Positions 1 through 57,549 of a stretch of 64,000 bases of DNA are shown one piece after another. The translations under genes and the position numbers were made by a program. The notes beneath the pieces are model-generated. The model made no database searches and was not told where the DNA came from. It saw only the letters and a program-made list of their open reading frames with translations. Numbering within the stretch: the first letter of the stretch is position 1; every line of letters starts with the position of its first letter. The stretch is from NCBI GenBank assembly GCA_949316495.1, contig OX439008.1, positions 7,027,001-7,091,000 on the forward strand, given 5' to 3'. This stretch comes from Amphiduros pacificus. Taxonomy: Eukaryota > Annelida > Polychaeta > Phyllodocida > Hesionidae.

Positions 1-825
1 AAAGATTTTGAAAATCTGTCAAGACTGAGAGTTTTATTACACTATCATTTACTACTCAGTGACTTTTCACCGTTAAAAATTCATATGGAGTCAAAACAGG
101 ACAACTTGACAGATCGGACCTTGCCTTGCTGGAGGCTGACATTAAACACTGCGACACTTTTGAGGCACGCACATTTTGACAATTCTGATGATTGCAGATG
201 GTAATATAGACCGTTATCTTTGTGTACCATGAATGGGCAAGTGGTGCAATGAGTAATTAAAAAGTGTAGCAGTGATGACTGACAACCTCCAGCATGGCAA
301 GGTCAGATGAATGACTGCCATTGATTTCAATGGTATAGACGAGTCAAAGCTGTTTTCTGCGACGTCCGCACATATTTACAAACACCTAGCAACCAAATTT
401 TATGAATGGTTTCCATGTAGTTCAAAACGAGGCAAACCTCAAAGGCAATTGGCCTTTGGAAGGCGGCTCGATCCTGACTGCACTGGCCTTTACTGACCCA
501 GAGGCTAAAAACTGTACTGGGCCAGTGCTTATATCTAGGCCTTAGCCAATGTTATGTGAATGTTTGATTTGTACATCTGAAATAATGTAAACCATTTCAA
601 TCAAATGAATGCTAAACATTTACTTTAACATTTATTATCATAATTCCCCCTCCCTTGAAAAGTATGTCTTGAAAAAAGAACAAAAACCATTCTTTAATTT
701 TTTTTTCATTATTCGCTGAAAGCTGTCAATACAAAAAGAATCATTATGACTGCCATAGAGTGAATAAACCTGCAATTCCTACCCTTGTGGTGAAGTAGGG
801 TTTTATATGTGGGTGACAATGTTAC
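1..825. other. WDR55 intron, left edge of window
   Basis: No further WDR55 exon could be found here on the minus strand, so the gene continues beyond the left edge. A 61-codon plus-strand frame at 311-496 resembles no family I know and has no splice support. The sequence is AT-rich and otherwise unremarkable. Confidence 0.6.
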
Positions 826-932
826 CTGGTGGCAATGAGGACTCTGTGGCTGGAATCAATGTCCATATCACTGATAAACTCCTCGCTCTCCTTGACCTCC
901 ATCACACTCTTCTGCTGCCTCATGTCCCACAC
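826..932 (-). CDS. WDR55: WDR55 exon with fourth-blade start
   Basis: 107 nt, entered in phase 0 and left in phase 2, reading VWDMRQQKSVMEVKESEEF then ISDMDIDSSHRVLIAT. VWD closes the GDDDGHLK blade begun in the previous exon. The donor is CCAG|GTAACA. The acceptor TTTTGTTTTGAAG|GTG is the last unit of a 13-copy tandem array filling the adjacent intron end, so the exon's own 3' splice site is part of a minisatellite. Confidence 0.88.
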
Positions 933-3900
933 CTTCAAAACAAAACAAACAGCAATCACACACCTTCAAAACAAAACAAACAGCGATCAAGCACCTTCAA
1001 AACAAAACAAACAGCAATCACACACCTTCAAAACAAAACAAACAGCGATCTCACACCTTCAAAACAAAACAAACAGCGATCAAGCACCTTCAAAACAAAA
1101 CAAACAGCGATCACACACCTTCAAAACAAAACAAACAGCAATCACACACCTTCAAAACAAAACAAACAGTGATCAAGCACCTTCAAAACAAAACAAACAG
1201 CAATCACACACCTTCAAAACAAAATAAACAGCTATCAAGCACCTTCAAAACAAAACAAACAGCGATCAAGCACCTTCAAAACAAAACAAACAGCGATCTC
1301 ACACCTTCAAAACAAAACAAACAGCGATAACACACTGCTAGATACCCCACACTGTTAGATATCCCACACTCTGTGTAGAAGTCAAAGTGCAAAATACATT
1401 ATCCCCCACACTGAATTTCTGTCACCTGTGTTTTCCATTGTGTTTGATACCTCAAATTGCTCAATGTTTAACAAAATGTTTGGACGTCATCTGACATATT
1501 GAAAGGATGTACATGTAAAAGAAATTAAAAAAATTCTCATTGGCTAATAATCTATCAAGGCCAGAAGAAGAAAGTAGTTCAGCAGAGGGGTGATCTGCAA
1601 AAGAATATCTGTTAGGTGCAGAACACCCTCTTGAAGCATACAATGCTCTTTATTGAATCATGCATCCTATTTTCCGTAGAAATTTTGGGCCACCACCTCT
1701 CATTCTCTGGTGGCCCAACTTGCCAACCAATACTTTTCTCTATATGTCAAGGCCTGAACAATCTAGATAGATAAAGGCGGCTGAGTGGCTTTTATCCTTT
1801 AGTTTAGACTTTGTCTCATCATGGATTTGTCATTTTGACCAAACTGATGCTAGGATCTGATGCTAGGATTTCAAGGGAAGCCTTATACCACTATGACATC
1901 AATCACCCTGCGAAGGGGTGTCGTGTTCATATTTGTGACTGTGATAGGAGTGGGTTCATGTTTGAAATCTGGGCTTGCCCTATTGCCCCAAGCAAGCAAC
2001 TTTTGGCATTGATCTGCAACATCTGAGTGTTTTTTTCTACTATTTCCATTGTTCCAATGTTTAAAACAGCCTCAGGATAAGTAAAGTTTTAAACCACATT
2101 TCAGACATTTGAGGGGATCCATGTGAATTGGATCTGAGTCTCAACTACCATTGTTCTATTTATATTTTTTAATATATTCAACTTTTAGATTTGTCATATC
2201 TTGGGGTAGAACAAAATATTTCTCTGCAATCACTTTTCTGTATTTTAAATGTGGACATAATGCTAGGGCATCACACCGGTACGCGATATTATCGATATAC
2301 CGGTATACAGACATCGATACGATAAACGGTATTGTCATACTGTTGCTTCGATATATTAGTTGTATCGAATTGGGCCCTCATATCATCATAATAACACAGA
2401 TTTTTTACTTGATATTTTACGCATCGCAAGTTTTTTAATCTTTCAAATGTAAATATGATGACTGAGGGATCCATCATTGCGCAATATATTAATATTTCAA
2501 TGGGAATCAATACGTTGTGGCAGCTCTCCAATCGTTTTCGCGCCAAAAATAAGAGCTTCTCCCCGTCACTTCCGGTTTTCGAAATGACGAACTCGTGTTG
2601 CGTATGCATATTTAAGCATTGTTAAATTCACATTTTCTCCGATTTGAGCAAGATATACACTTATTAATAAGAGGCGGACTACTGTTGACACGTCGTAGAA
2701 TATTTCTGTGTGTATTTTAAGCCGAAGATATTAAATATATCGCCGTTTGGGGAGCTTGCACCCGGACCGATAAAGACAGTCAATTATTCTTCTATTTCGG
2801 TTCAGTGATATCGATATGTATCGATATGTATCGAATATTGATAAATCATCGATACGTATCGTATCGTATCGATGAAATCCAACGATATGATGCCCTACAT
2901 AATGCCCAACAAGAGGTTGTAAAACATGCTGCACAAAACAGATCAAGCTATGTTATTTATGACAATGATCTGTCCGTAGCTATCTGGCACAGTACTGACC
3001 TTAAGGTGTCCGTCATCATCTCCTGTGGCGATTATATTCTCATCTATCACCAACAGACTATAGAGGGCGCTCCTGAGGAAAAAAAAATCTAACCTTAATT
3101 CAGTGAATAAAACTTAACTTTCTCTGTGAATGTCTGATTATTCGGACTTATTCAATAATTCTCACACAAAATTATTATAACATGCCATTTATTTCAAGTT
3201 GTATCAACAAACAGCCACTATTTCAATGAACTGAGATCTATTTTTGAAGTCAATGACACTGACTATTCTTTGGTCATGGAACTTATGACAATGAACATTC
3301 TTATTTATGAAATCAAAAATGTTGAATATTCTCACTTTATTGAATATAATTACTTGTGAAAGAAAAAATGTTTAATAGTCTTACTCTTGATACTAATGAA
3401 TGAGAGTCCTCATATTTGAGGAAGCATTGACGGCTCTTACTTGTGAGCTTTGGGTATGGCATGCTTGACTGCTCCCCGGTCCATGTCCACAGCTTGCACA
3501 GACTTGTCCTTTGATACTGTGTAGAGTGTGCTGCCATCTGGGGAGAATCGCAGACACCGACAAGCCTTCTTGTGATGTGGTAGCGTCATCAGCAAATGAC
3601 TGTCTTCTGTCAAGGAATAGGAGTGCCTAGAAAATGAGAAGAAAAAAAATCTTTTGATCATATTTTGAAATAATTTGATTTGTTGAGGATATTTGCTTGA
3701 AGATCTTTGCAACAACACTTTTCCAAACAGGAGATTTTGTGAAAGGGGTGATAACGCACAAATTTATTGAAAAGACACTCAATAAAATCTACAAAATAGA
3801 CTTTTTATGCCAAAATATTGGACGAATACAGAAAGACTATAACAATATTTCAGGAAACATCATCAATAGAAAATTGGTCTGGTCTTCACTTGGCATGATA

Positions 3901-4519
3901 CACATTTTCCCATTTGTGGTGACAATTTTGATAAGATTTCCTTCGAGTTGATTACCACAACATGGAAAACAAGTTATAATCCATGCAAAAATCTGAAATT
4001 TAGTATAACCCATAAACTGTTATTTCTGCTAGTGACAATTTACTGGCCCTGCTTGGCCAGTGCTACCAAACCTTAATGTCAATGCCTATAATGTATTCAA
4101 AATGATGGCAAACTCCATCACCCCCACTATGCTTTTCTTCAGAAGCCTCAAACTGAGGCTATATTTGGATTAGTAGAACAGGTAACTGGATGGCCCATGG
4201 TTTATGTGCAATTTAGTGACAACGAATTAATCCTCATAAATTTAAAAAAAAAATTATTTCTTTTTTTAATCTGAGCAGAATCCAAAATTTTTAATCTTCT
4301 GACAATGATTTACATTGTATACTCCCCATGAATAGCTAAGAACTCCTAGCAAATAATCATATTACTAAAATATATTTTAAAATATAATGATTTTACTCAC
4401 AATGTGACATCTCCTTCGATAAGTCCTGAGGCGACCACGTCCTTGGCTGGATGGCAGCACAAGTCAACCACAATGGTGTCAAATTTGATGTCCTGAGGTT
4501 TGTCCCTCTCCTTCAACAT
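826..4519 (-). CDS. WDR55: WDR55-like WD40-repeat protein, 5' part, spliced and cut by window edge
   Basis: Four minus-strand exons join in phase: 4519-4401, 3626-3441, 3072-3000 and 932-826. They give about 161 codons that follow human WDR55 in order, including HHKKACRCLRFSPDGSTLYT, VSKDKSVQAVDMDRG, VIDENIIATGDDDGHLKVWD and EEFISDMDIDSSHRVLIAT. These cover about three WD40 blades and the start of a fourth; the family is near 380 residues, so over half lies beyond position 1. WDR55 is a nucleolar protein needed for rRNA processing and large-subunit assembly (family knowledge). The start is uncertain. ATG at 4519 gives MLKERDKPQDIKFDTIV, lacking the acidic N-terminus of vertebrate WDR55. Alternatively an AG at 4511-4512 serves as acceptor for an unseen upstream exon, though its pyrimidine tract is poor. 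The gene is head to head with PGAP2. Confidence 0.88.
932..1334 (-). repeat. 31-bp minisatellite carrying 13 copies of a 3' splice site
   Basis: Thirteen head-to-tail 31-bp units abut the WDR55 exon. Read on the transcribed strand, each unit has a T-rich tract, TGTTTGTTTTGTTTTGAAG, followed by GTG, matching the exon acceptor. The 21-bp core is identical in all units except one substitution in the tenth. All other variation lies in the remaining ten or so bases (forms such as CAATCACACA, CGATCAAGCA, CGATCTCACA on the plus strand). Using an acceptor one unit upstream adds 31 nt, shifts frame, and reaches TGA within the exon. Confidence 0.95.
1335..2263. other. WDR55 intron, unique AT-rich sequence
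   Basis: No exon, RNA gene or clear repeat was recognised. Short frames at 1461-1643 (minus) and 1811-2026 (plus) have no recognisable product and no splice context. Confidence 0.5.
2264..2897. mobile_element. Non-autonomous hAT-type DNA transposon with intact target-site duplication
   Basis: The left end reads TAGGGCATCACACCGG and the right end, reverse-complemented, reads TAGGGCATCATATCG, so the termini are inverted repeats. Both are flanked by a perfect 8-bp direct repeat CATAATGC (2256-2263 and 2898-2905). An 8-bp duplication and TAGGG-type ends are typical of the hAT superfamily. Subterminal regions are dense in ATCGAT and ACCGGTA palindromes. At 634 bp with no recognisable transposase it must be non-autonomous. 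It lies in a WDR55 intron. A truncated relative in the opposite orientation sits at 17596-17775. Confidence 0.85.
3000..3072 (-). CDS. WDR55: WDR55 exon with GDDDGHLK blade
   Basis: 73 nt. The first base completes the AAG codon split at the preceding exon, then SALYSLLVIDENIIATGDDD and GHLK follow. The acceptor is TTTTCCTCAG|GAG and the donor AAG|GTCAGT. VDENVLATGDD is the matching stretch in human WDR55. Confidence 0.88.
3073..3440. other. WDR55 intron
   Basis: An AT-rich 368-bp intron with GT and AG ends on the minus strand. A short TTATGA-containing near-repeat (TCAATGACACTGACTATTC-like) recurs loosely around 3245-3330. Nothing else is visible. Confidence 0.6.
3441..3626 (-). CDS. WDR55: WDR55 exon with HKKACRCLRFSPDG blade
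   Basis: 186 nt. It completes a Leu codon, then gives HSYSLTEDSHLLMTLPHHKK, ACRCLRFSPDGSTLYTVSKD and KSVQAVDMDRGAVKHAIPKA, ending inside a Lys codon. The acceptor is TTCTCATTTTCTAG|G and the donor CACAA|GTAAGA. FSPDGSTLYTVSKDKSVQAVD is a canonical WD40 blade and the closest match to the family in this window. Confidence 0.92.
3627..4400. other. WDR55 intron
   Basis: A 774-bp AT-rich intron. A plus-strand frame at 3697-3951 (84 codons) has no recognisable homology and is probably chance. Confidence 0.6.
4401..4519 (-). CDS. WDR55: WDR55 first recognisable exon
   Basis: From ATG at 4519 the frame reads MLKERDKPQDIKFDTIVVDL, CCHPAKDVVASGLIEGDVT, then splits a Leu codon at donor ATT|GTGAGT. It aligns with the human segment PEDIVLEAPASGLAFHPARD and LLAAGDVDGDVF. 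The same frame stays open about 13 codons above GAG4510 before a stop, with only one ATG, so a short N-terminus is possible. A missing upstream exon is the alternative. Confidence 0.8.
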
Positions 4520-5960
4520 GAGTTTGTACAAATATCCATCAGTATTCAAGTAATACAAAAACTATAAACACCTACTTTTTCAGTGGGATGACAATTGGTT
4601 TTGCATAGTAAACTTATAGATGTAGATGTTTATAAGTTTTCATGGCAGGGCTTTGAGTGTATCAACACTAACTGTATATCAGAAAATCTGAACATAAAAG
4701 TGTTAACTTTTTTGTAAAGTTTCACAAAGAAGTTGTACAAACATGCATTAATCGCTTCCAATTCATCAAAACAAATTGATTTGTAAATGTATAATCAATC
4801 ATTATTATCTGATAATAAGTTTGATTGAATGAAGTGTGAATTGTAAATTTGGGTGTATGATTAAATTTTGTAGCACAAATACTAGGAATTTTTTTTTATG
4901 CAATCTATAAAAAGCAAATCAACCTAATAAAGCTCAGGTGTTACTGCGATCATTGATCTGACTTTAAGATTAACTCAATTTAGAATTCCTTACTCTACTG
5001 ATTGGGAAGAATAGAGCAATGTAAATCAATTGTTTCATGCATCAAGGGTTGACCACAATGATCATGTTGAACGTTCTGGTTTATAAGCCATGATGTAACC
5101 ATTGCTTTTTCTCTGTTTACAAACACAACTTGAACAGAAACCAGATAAACAGTCCTGCCTATTAACTTATTTTCCTCACTTGCCATATTCTTCAAAGTAA
5201 CAATCAACATTCTAAGATGCATTTCTTCCACAACTTGCACTTACTAGTCTGCAAAATTTGAATATGTAAGCTCTAGAAAAAAGTTTTTTATTGAGGCATG
5301 ACTACTGATTGAAATAATTAATAGCTTTCGAAATCAGCAGACATCGGGCTATGCTATTATTTGGCTATCATGAGATGCAGGAGAAATATCTGCAAAGTGA
5401 TGTGTGTGGTGTTATGTGTGATAACAACACTCCTGCAAACAAGAAAAAGTGGTGCTCCACATGTAACACGGATGGGAAAAAAATAACAAACAAAACAAAA
5501 ATTACAATAAACAAAACAAAAATTACAATAAACAAAACAAAAATTACAAAAAAAACAACAAAAATTACAGCAAACAAAACAAAATTTAAATAAACAACAA
5601 AATATATTTAAACACAAACATTCATTGCAAACTGGTGGGGTAGTTGAAATTATTTTTGTTCATCTTTTAAAAACATTTAAGTTGATATATGAACGATATT
5701 TCTAGCACAGCTGTATGCAAAGATGTACCTTTTCACACTCGATTACGTAAGTTGCCCTAATATCGCTCAGACGATATTGGAAAACATCGATCAGACTTTT
5801 GCATGTCATTTCTGTTCTAATTGTCCGATTTACACCAAATTTGAACTAAACTTACTGAAAATTCCTTGTTCTAGCGATTGGGAAGCATTTTAAAGAAATA
5901 ATTTAATGCAACGATGGGCGAACACGATGACATCGTTTTGAACGTTCTGCTTTGTTCATA
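4520..5960. other. Intergenic DNA between head-to-head WDR55 and PGAP2
   Basis: Contains an A-rich tandem tract at 5484-5600 (ACAAAACAAAAATTACAATA-like units) and a 100-bp segment at 4985-5085 that repeats the promoter-like segment near 5860-5960 in decayed form. No gene was recognised; frames at 4995-5240 and 5351-5617 are low-complexity or repeat-derived. Confidence 0.55.
5484..5600. repeat. A-rich microsatellite
   Basis: Repeated AAACAAAACAAAAATTACAA-type units of roughly 20 bp, degrading rightwards. It generates meaningless Lys/Thr/Asn-rich (plus) and Phe/Cys/Val-rich (minus) frames. Confidence 0.8.
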
Positions 5961-5966
5961 TTTGCG

Positions 5967-6080
5967 TTACGTAATCGCCTTGTGCACGTGCCAACCATTG
6001 ATATGACGTCATTGACCAGCACGTGCAGTGAGACAAAACTGATGCGGTTCTCTTTGTATTCATTCGCTGGACGCATGCGC
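5967..6080. promoter_or_regulatory. Cluster of palindromic transcription-factor sites, likely shared promoter
   Basis: Within about 115 bp lie TTACGTAA (5967-5974, PAR-bZIP or C/EBP type), CACGTG E-box (5985-5990), perfect CRE TGACGTCA (6004-6011), a second CACGTG (6020-6025) and an NRF1-like GCATGCGC (6073-6080). CpGs are dense for this AT-rich window. It sits between divergent WDR55 and PGAP2 starts and could drive either gene, most likely WDR55. An ETS-like GGCGGAAGT (near 6770) and a CCAAT box (7520-7524) lie further on, nearer PGAP2. Site names are family knowledge; use here is inference. Confidence 0.55.
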
Positions 6081-6202
6081 GAATTGGAATCTTTCGCAAG
6101 CTCACGACGAACACTCCACAGTGGCGTCAGTTGCTTTAACAATTATGACCACAGAAAAAAACGAATTACAACCCATTTCCCACGATCGTACCGATCACAT
6201 AA

Positions 6203-6277
6203 TAACACGGATAGTTCCCTTTTTTGAAAGTCATTGCCTGTCGGCAATGACTTTCAAAAAAGGAACCATCCGTGTTA
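6203..6277. repeat. Near-perfect 36-bp inverted repeat (hairpin)
   Basis: The arms 6203-6238 and 6243-6277 are reverse complements with one mismatch and one single-base indel, separated by TGTC. Each arm includes TTTTTTGAAAGTCATTGCC or its complement. It may be a miniature foldback element or a palindrome formed by inverted duplication; no target-site duplication was identified. Confidence 0.85.
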
Positions 6278-7737
6278 CAAAAACTTGTATACATTCACAA
6301 AATTAAGTTAATCTACCCATAATATATTCACAACTGTTTTTATCTATTTCTCAGGATTTCTGAAATGTGAAAGTAATTTCTGTGAGTAGCTTGGCACCAT
6401 TCCAGAACAGCCTTCACAAGTAAACTTGATGTTGAAGTATAAATATCAAACCCAAGAAAAATGTTTGCAATTCTCCCTTTCTGCTATACCATATACGCTG
6501 CATTTTTTGAGCGCTGCAATCGTATTTGACCCAATTCTTTGCACACGGCACATCCGGGAACAGTGGCGACAGCTTGTCGCCTCTGCCTTTCATCTTTCCA
6601 TCGTTGTTTTTGTCAGTTTTGCCTCCGCAATGTTGACATAAATTACGTAGATTGAAATATACTTATATGAAGATTACACAACAAACACTCAATAGCACTG
6701 ACATTAGCTTGTCAATGTATGATGTCAGTCTGAAATTTCCCTCCCATCTTGAAGCAAGGCGGGCGGAAGTTTATAACGCAACATCTTTCCCGTCATGCAT
6801 TGCTCTCTCTTGCGCCAATCCCGTATTTTTTTCCGGACCAGCTAAAAAGCCGGGAGAGCAGATAGCGAGAATTGCATTTGCTATCACATAATACATTCAA
6901 CGGACCAAATCTGACTAAAATTCATTAATAATGTACAAGCTATCTTTATCAAGTTCAGAACAGTATAAATCTTTTCTGTAAGTGGGGAAGAGATACTAGT
7001 GAAGAACTTTATTTTAAAACCTGCACTGGGCTGCAGCTATCATCAGCTGATCATTCATGTTGGCATTGTGGCTCACTGTATATTCATGTATTGTCAAATC
7101 AAAGTAATTCAACAAATGTACGAAAGCAAAATATTTGGTCATTTATGTCTGACCCTCGATATATAATAAGATAAATGAAGGGATCCCCATGGTCAAGTGC
7201 ATTAATATGCATTGCAACTGATTATATATAAAAAATAGCTGCCAGCTGTCAAGTGTCAGGTATCAAGCCCCTTCTTGACAAATTATCGCTCACAATTCCA
7301 CCACGTGAATTTTTAGGAATGTCCAGATTCAGTGCATCATAACTATTTTGCGGCATCTTCGCTCAGTTGAACCCAATCAATGAATGTTAATCTTTGTTTT
7401 CTTCTCATGACACGGCAACTATATCATTTATATTTACCGCATTTGCCATTTTCAAGTTGTTTTCGTCCGGATTCTGTTTATTACTTGACAGTGGCGACTC
7501 CTTCTTCCGCATTTGATAGCCAATCACATTTTAGTACTCGCACATCCAGACCATGACTTTTCTATGTCCTATTAAATTACTTATGCATGCCGTCTAGCGG
7601 CGGTGGTCAGAGATTTCGAGACTCGATAAGACCTACAACCGGGGATGGATTTAGTTATTTTAGGTATTTTTGTGATAAATCACCCGTTTTGATGAATATT
7701 TAGCCATAATTGCTATAAATTAGGATACTCAAAGACA
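6278..7737. promoter_or_regulatory. PGAP2 5' flank and probable 5' UTR
   Basis: Mixed AT-rich DNA with a local CpG-richer patch at 6755-6860 (GGCGGAAGT, ACGCAACATC, CCGTCATGC) and a CCAAT box at 7520-7524, about 215 bp before the PGAP2 ATG. The region 7590-7740 has CTAGCGGCGGTGG and then reads into the start codon. The transcription start cannot be fixed from sequence. Confidence 0.4.
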
Positions 7738-53569
<45,832 letters not shown>

Positions 53570-56500
53570 TTATCTCCTGCCCCCACATTTGTAATCATAC
53601 AGTATTTTACAGTCACCACGTTGACAAAGATTTACACCACACAAATGGTATATATAAAAGAATTGCCAAATATATATAAATATATATATAGGTGGACAGG
53701 TAGTGCCACCTTGTGGAGATGGAGGTAGTGCCATCTGATGGCACTGTGGATTAATGATAATCAGGAAGATTATAATTAGGTCTTCAGCAATTTATCACGT
53801 ACAAATATCTGTACCAATAATTTATGTGTTTTAAAAACCGTGACCAGCAACAGGGAAGATGGGATATTTTTTCATTTCTTGAAAATCTTGTCATAATATC
53901 TTACCAACAAAACCCTATATGATAACAATTGTACAGTGTTTAGTGTATGGCGTAAGGAATACTTCATGTTATTTATGTAATTGGCATGTGTAACACTGAT
54001 CAGTTGTATACGTGTACCTTGTTATCAAAGTGATCGCTGTGCCCAAGTCAACACATTAATCTTTCACCGCCAACTCACTGACCCTGCCATGCAATGTAGT
54101 ACTGAAATATGCCACCAGGTGGCTACCAACTTATCCCTGTGAAGTGGTTTGGCTATCGAGAATCAACTTCCTTTTCTGTAGAACAAGAATGGGAAGATGA
54201 CCATTGGAATTTGTTTAGATGGAGTCTTAGATAAATAAGAGTGATAATATTTGAGTGCCATCTGGCCAAGACATTTTTTTCCTTATAATAATAATAAAAT
54301 TATAATTGTTATTGTGAAAAAATGAGATGGTAATTTCATGTGAAAAGTTGAGGGTAATATATTTCTAATAGTTGTCTTTTTAAGTTTGTTTTCCCCTTTT
54401 TGTATATATATATTAAACTTCATCCTCTAAGATTTCTGATTCTAACTTTGCTCAGTTACATTTGCAATCATGATTAGTTAAGAATTTTAGAAAATGTTGT
54501 GCCTAGAAAAGTTACAGTCCTAAAGCACTCAAATCTGAAAAAAAATAAGATTTTAAAAGATCTCATAAATCACCATGTTTTTGCTGTTCGTTGGAACTTA
54601 TGACAGTAAAAAATAGCCTAAAGAAATAGCATGCCACTCAAAACATATCAGGCAGCATGTAATAAATGTAAATATCACAAGATTTTGACAAAGACAGAAT
54701 TAATTCCACAAATATAATAATAATAAGAATAATAATCAAGCAAGATGATTTGAGTGAGTGCAGAGTAATGCGAGTAATTCTATTGATCCAACTAGTCATT
54801 ATTCCTTGAATCTGGTCAAATTTGCCTCCAATACAGATGTCTTAGGAGTTGTTAATGCATGAAATTTCTACATTTTCTTTCTTCGGTCCTAATAATTGTC
54901 TAATAGTGTCAGTATTTGTAGACCAGTATTGGTTTTATCCAATAATTTAAATGTTCACTACTTTATATAGGATATTGATGATTATAAAATGATCAATTTG
55001 ATGAGGTAATAGATGGAGAAATGGTTACCTCTGTTAGATAGCATCTTGCCTTCATTGTAGTTTGCTGAATTGTGATGGTAGTGGTGGTGAGTTAAACAGT
55101 ACTGCCATCTCATCTTCAATATCCACAGTGTACGCTTAACACAGTTGCAAAACTTATTTGATTTGTATCTCTAAAAATCAGTAAGCTAATAAATCACGGG
55201 TATCGGTTAGAAATGATAATACAAACTTACTTAATTACGGAGTACAAATAACAGCGGAGATTCAGACAACTATTAAATATATCATTTAATTCTGCATTGT
55301 GAAAGTATTTTTTTGCATTCAGACACAATCAAATGCATTGTGTGCCAGAAATGGTTTGAATCTGGATGGTCATTTTAAAAGTTTTTCTTTGTCTATATTG
55401 CAGTAACATGGGGAGCAAGCACATGTCTCCCTCTTTCAAATATTAATTATGGTTTGATTTGGTTTGGTGCAGTTTGCTGAGATGTACTTACCATCATTCT
55501 CCTGATTCTGAATATACATTCGTCCAGTCCCCGTCAAAATTCACTTCACAGTTTCACATAAATACTGTTCCATTGTGTGCTCACATTTTGATCAAGCAAC
55601 AGACTTGCATTAAGATGAATTAGCCAAAGCAAATTAAATGAATTTACTACAGAAAACAAGAAATTTCAGTGATGCGTTTGTATCTGGATATTCATTTTTT
55701 GCAAAGCATTAACTGTATAAGTGATTGGAAGAAACTGTAGAGATGAAAAAAAGTATTCCCTCAAGTTACATGACATTGGGAATTAGGCTAAAATAGAATA
55801 ATATAAAACAGATTCAGGAAAAAAGTTGAACTGTGAAGAAAGGCGATATCGTTTTGCAATAACATAATGATAATAGCAATGTATTGAGATTAAAGATTGT
55901 CACTATGGCTTCACAATACCATCACTTTGATGATAGCTCTAACATTCCAGTGTTTTGTGTGTATAGATTATTTAATGTTATTTCCTGAGGTCCTAATATA
56001 CCGAGACATGCTGGGAGTAACATTGCAATAAGCTGTGCCACGACATAGTTATTTACTGACATTCAAACAAGAAACAGTTTTGTGACTGTTTTTTTTTTTT
56101 GTAGATTGACTTGCCATTTTAATATGATTTTACCATTTTATAGGCATCTTTACTTACATATGCTTCTATATAGTGACTGATGAGAAATAAAATTTTATTA
56201 TCTTGAGAGGAAAATTTACATTTTTCTTTTGCTTGATGTTTGAGTGTATATAAGCAAGTATGGTATTGAGAAACTGCTAAGCACAAAAGACATCGTAGAA
56301 GATGAGATATCTATCGGCACACAAAGGATGTGAGAATATCTTGGAAATCACAGACAGCAGTCACACCTATCTCTGAGTGAGAGGTGTGGATGCTGTTTGG
56401 AAGAAAATATTTTATACTTCCCCCCCCCAGAAGAAACCATAACATTCTCATAAGGTCACAACCTGTGGCAAATCTTCCACAATTAAGAAATGGGACTGAT

Positions 56501-57549
56501 TTGACATTTGTTAACAGTCTGCGGGGCACTTGTCTTTAGAAAGTCTATGATAGGAAAGGGAAAGAAGGTTTAAAATAAAGAGGGCAAAGACAAGTTTGAT
56601 TTATGTTTAAATATGTGTCCTCTATTTTGTGCTGGATATATCAAGATGGATATAATTTGTGGATTAAATTCTGTTATAACTAATTAATGTACCAAGACAT
56701 CAAACAAACCTTCTAATCCAAAATTTACCTCTGTTAAATATTAACAAGTGTGGTGTTCAACAATTTGTTTTGCTACTGGCTGCCACGTTATCCTCTGTAA
56801 GGTGCTTGTGTGACCAAAGAGTTAAACTTCACATTAATAGGACATTCTCCATTGAAATGTACAGCACTGTGTAAAGTATTGTACATTTTTACCACACATT
56901 TTTTTAAAAATATTGTAAATGCCAAGAAGATGGATATATTTTGTGTTTGTTATGGATGTATATTTCAAATGATTTGAAATGGGCATTGCATGTCTTGTAT
57001 GCTGGGTTGTGAATATAAATTTTTTAAAAATATTTTTCCTGCTAATTAAATCAGTTTATTTGGGCATATTTATGTAGTAGAATTAATTTTTTACATAACA
57101 GTCAGAAACAATAATTTAGTTTTCAGGTTATTGACTTTGTTATAAAAAAAACTTTTCAGTTATTTTCCAAATATTTAACAATGTATATTATTTTATTTTA
57201 TTTAAATGATATGCTAGAGCTTATTGTTCAGAATTAACTTCTCAAGATATCAATAAGATTGTTCGAGTATTACGCTAATAATATAGACAAAAACATAAAG
57301 ATGTGGAAATATTATAAACATATGACTCGCCCCATGTTAGAATGGTTGTGAAAAAAGATTCTGCATCTTTAAGTTTTTGTCAGAAAATAAAACGAGGATG
57401 CCACATTGACAAGAGATAGAAATTAATTGTTGATAAGGTTTTAAGTGAATATACAGTTTAAACCAATACACAGTATACTTTGCATACATATTACTGCATT
57501 GTAAGTTTATATAATTAGAAGGCAATTGACATCTTTATCCACAACATTG

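Noticed and set aside
311-496. 61-codon frame as a WDR55 3' exon or small gene
   Set aside because: It is on the opposite strand to WDR55, matches no WD40 blade, and has no splice signals in phase.
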